Origin: Methanobacteriota archaeon
GTDB lineage: Archaea; Halobacteriota; Halobacteria; Halobacteriales; Halalkalicoccaceae
Reading direction: 5' to 3'
Length of the DNA: 6,821 nucleotides
Assembly: GCA_022561895.1 (NCBI GenBank)
Contig: JADFQH010000067.1
Span: 4,751 to 11,571 of the forward strand
This document shows positions 5,988 to 6,821 of this stretch, piece by piece. The notes under the pieces are model-generated. The model saw nothing but the letters and a program-made list of their open reading frames with translations. It made no database searches and was not told the origin of the DNA. Numbering within the stretch: position 1 is the stretch's first letter; each line of letters opens with the position of its first letter. The position numbers were made by a program, and so were the translations under genes.

Positions 5988-6821
5988 CGGCTGGAAGCGC
6001 CGGGCGAGCGCAGGGTCTTTCTCGACGTACTTCTTGTACTCAGACCACGTCGTGGCAGCGATGGTCCTGAGCTCTCCCCTGGCCAATGCCGGCTTAAGTA
6101 TGTTGGCTGCATCCATTGCCCCCTCCCCTGCTCCGGCACCTACCAGCGTATGGATCTCATCAATAAACAAGATGATCTCTCCTTCTGCATTGGTCACTTC
6201 CTTGATCACCGCTTTGAGCCGTTCCTCAAACTCTCCCTTAAATTTCGCACCGGCAATAAGAGCGCCCATGTCAAGGGAATATATTTTTTTGGATTTCAGG
6301 TTCTCGGGAATATCCCCATTAATAATCCGGTGAGCTATACCTTCGGCTATTGCCGTTTTTCCAACTCCGGGTTCACCTATCAAGATGGGGTTGTTTTTTG
6401 TTCGCCTTGAGAGAATCTGCAAGATCCTTCTGATCTCCTCATCTCTTCCTATCACAGGGTCGAGCTTACCTGCTTCGGCAAGCTCATTGAGGTTATTCCC
6501 GTATTTATTGAGTGCATTGTACGTCTCTTCTGCGCTCTGACTCGTAACCTGCGAACCTTTTCTCAAATCCTTAATAGCCAATTTCAAACCCTTTTCAGCA
6601 ATTCCATTGTCTTTCATAAATTGGGCAACAGTATCTTTTACAGACAATAATCCTAAAAGAATATGTTCAATGGAAACAAATTCGTCCTTGAACTCCTTTA
6701 AGTAAGAAGTCGCTTTTTGCATTGCCTGATTGGCATTTCCGGATAAGTATTGTTGAGCAGTACCAGATACTTTTGGATAGGACTCAACTATCTTATCCAA
6801 CGCGCTTTCAAAAACATTTAG
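5988..6821 (-). CDS. clpB: ClpB-like AAA+ disaggregase fragment, Bacteroidota-like (partial at both ends)
   Basis: A 278-codon fragment runs in from the right edge without a start codon and stops at the chimeric join. ClpB is a cytosolic hexameric chaperone that threads aggregated proteins through its pore using ATP. Visible here are: the second half of the Clp N-domain repeat (ALDKIVESYPKVSG and EFKDEFVSIEHILLGLL, upstream of about 6640); the linker SQSAEETYNALNKYGNNLNEL; then the first AAA+ domain with LDPVIGRDEEIRR, Walker A GEPGVGKT (codons at about 6377-6354), pore loop AKFKGEFEERLK, Walker B ILFIDEIHTLVGAG and RRFQP just before the join. Roughly 70-80 N-terminal residues and everything after the first arginine-finger region are missing. 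Wording and AT-rich codons upstream of about 6240 fit Bacteroidota ClpB. The last stretch (RTIAATTWSEYKKY onward) recalls the ClpV/TssH branch instead. It is unrelated to the haloarchaeal genes beside it. Confidence 0.88.

Noticed and set aside
5967..6410. Continuation of the DUF460 reading frame through the right end (to a 483-residue frame starting at 4959)
   Set aside because: Beyond the join it is only the reverse complement of the Clp coding sequence, and upstream of 5160 it runs through the promoter palindrome. It would be an artificial fusion.
1..6821. CRISPR arrays, tRNA or rRNA genes, transposase genes
   Set aside because: I saw no regularly spaced repeats, no tRNA cloverleaf pattern, no rRNA-like stretch and no transposase or integrase motif in any frame.

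Overview
Most of this window (about 1-5965) reads as one stretch of haloarchaeal (class Halobacteria) chromosome. The proteins are acidic, codons favour G/C in third position, TATA-like boxes sit about 27 nt upstream of start codons (the leaderless pattern), and the tetranucleotide CTAG is almost absent. The right end (about 5988-6821) is a different kind of DNA. It is a piece of a Bacteroidota-like bacterial Clp/Hsp100 ATPase gene whose far half is clearly AT-rich. The two parts meet inside two genes, neither of which is complete, so the join looks like an assembly or library chimera rather than a natural locus.

Layout: 81-1001 (+) RNase Z, the tRNA 3'-end endonuclease. 1072-2859 (+) a complete type I ABC exporter half-transporter (TMD-NBD). 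2870-3853 (-) an FkbM-family methyltransferase, convergent with the exporter across only 10 bp. 3854-3933 an AT-rich spacer with a probable promoter. 3934-4998 (-) an HPr kinase/phosphorylase-like P-loop protein. 4999-5159 a divergent regulatory region containing a perfect 17-bp inverted repeat with outward-facing TATA boxes. 5160-~5966 (+) the N-terminal part of a DUF460 (COG2433-type) RNase H-fold protein. ~5967-5987 an unassignable linker at the join. 5988-6821 (-) the ClpB-like fragment, open at both ends.

RNase Z and DUF460 are housekeeping or conserved archaeal genes. Between them lie an exporter, a methyltransferase and an HprK-like kinase. This trio resembles accessory surface-glycan loci or small-molecule/peptide modification loci. 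No glycosyltransferase, asparagine-synthetase-like protein, peptidase or precursor peptide is visible, so no pathway can be assigned.

No clear new defence or mobile system is present. The most interesting native structure is the nested palindromic divergent promoter at 5049-5138. The most consequential observation for a user of the data is the chimeric right end, which may itself be a mosaic of two Clp-type sequences.
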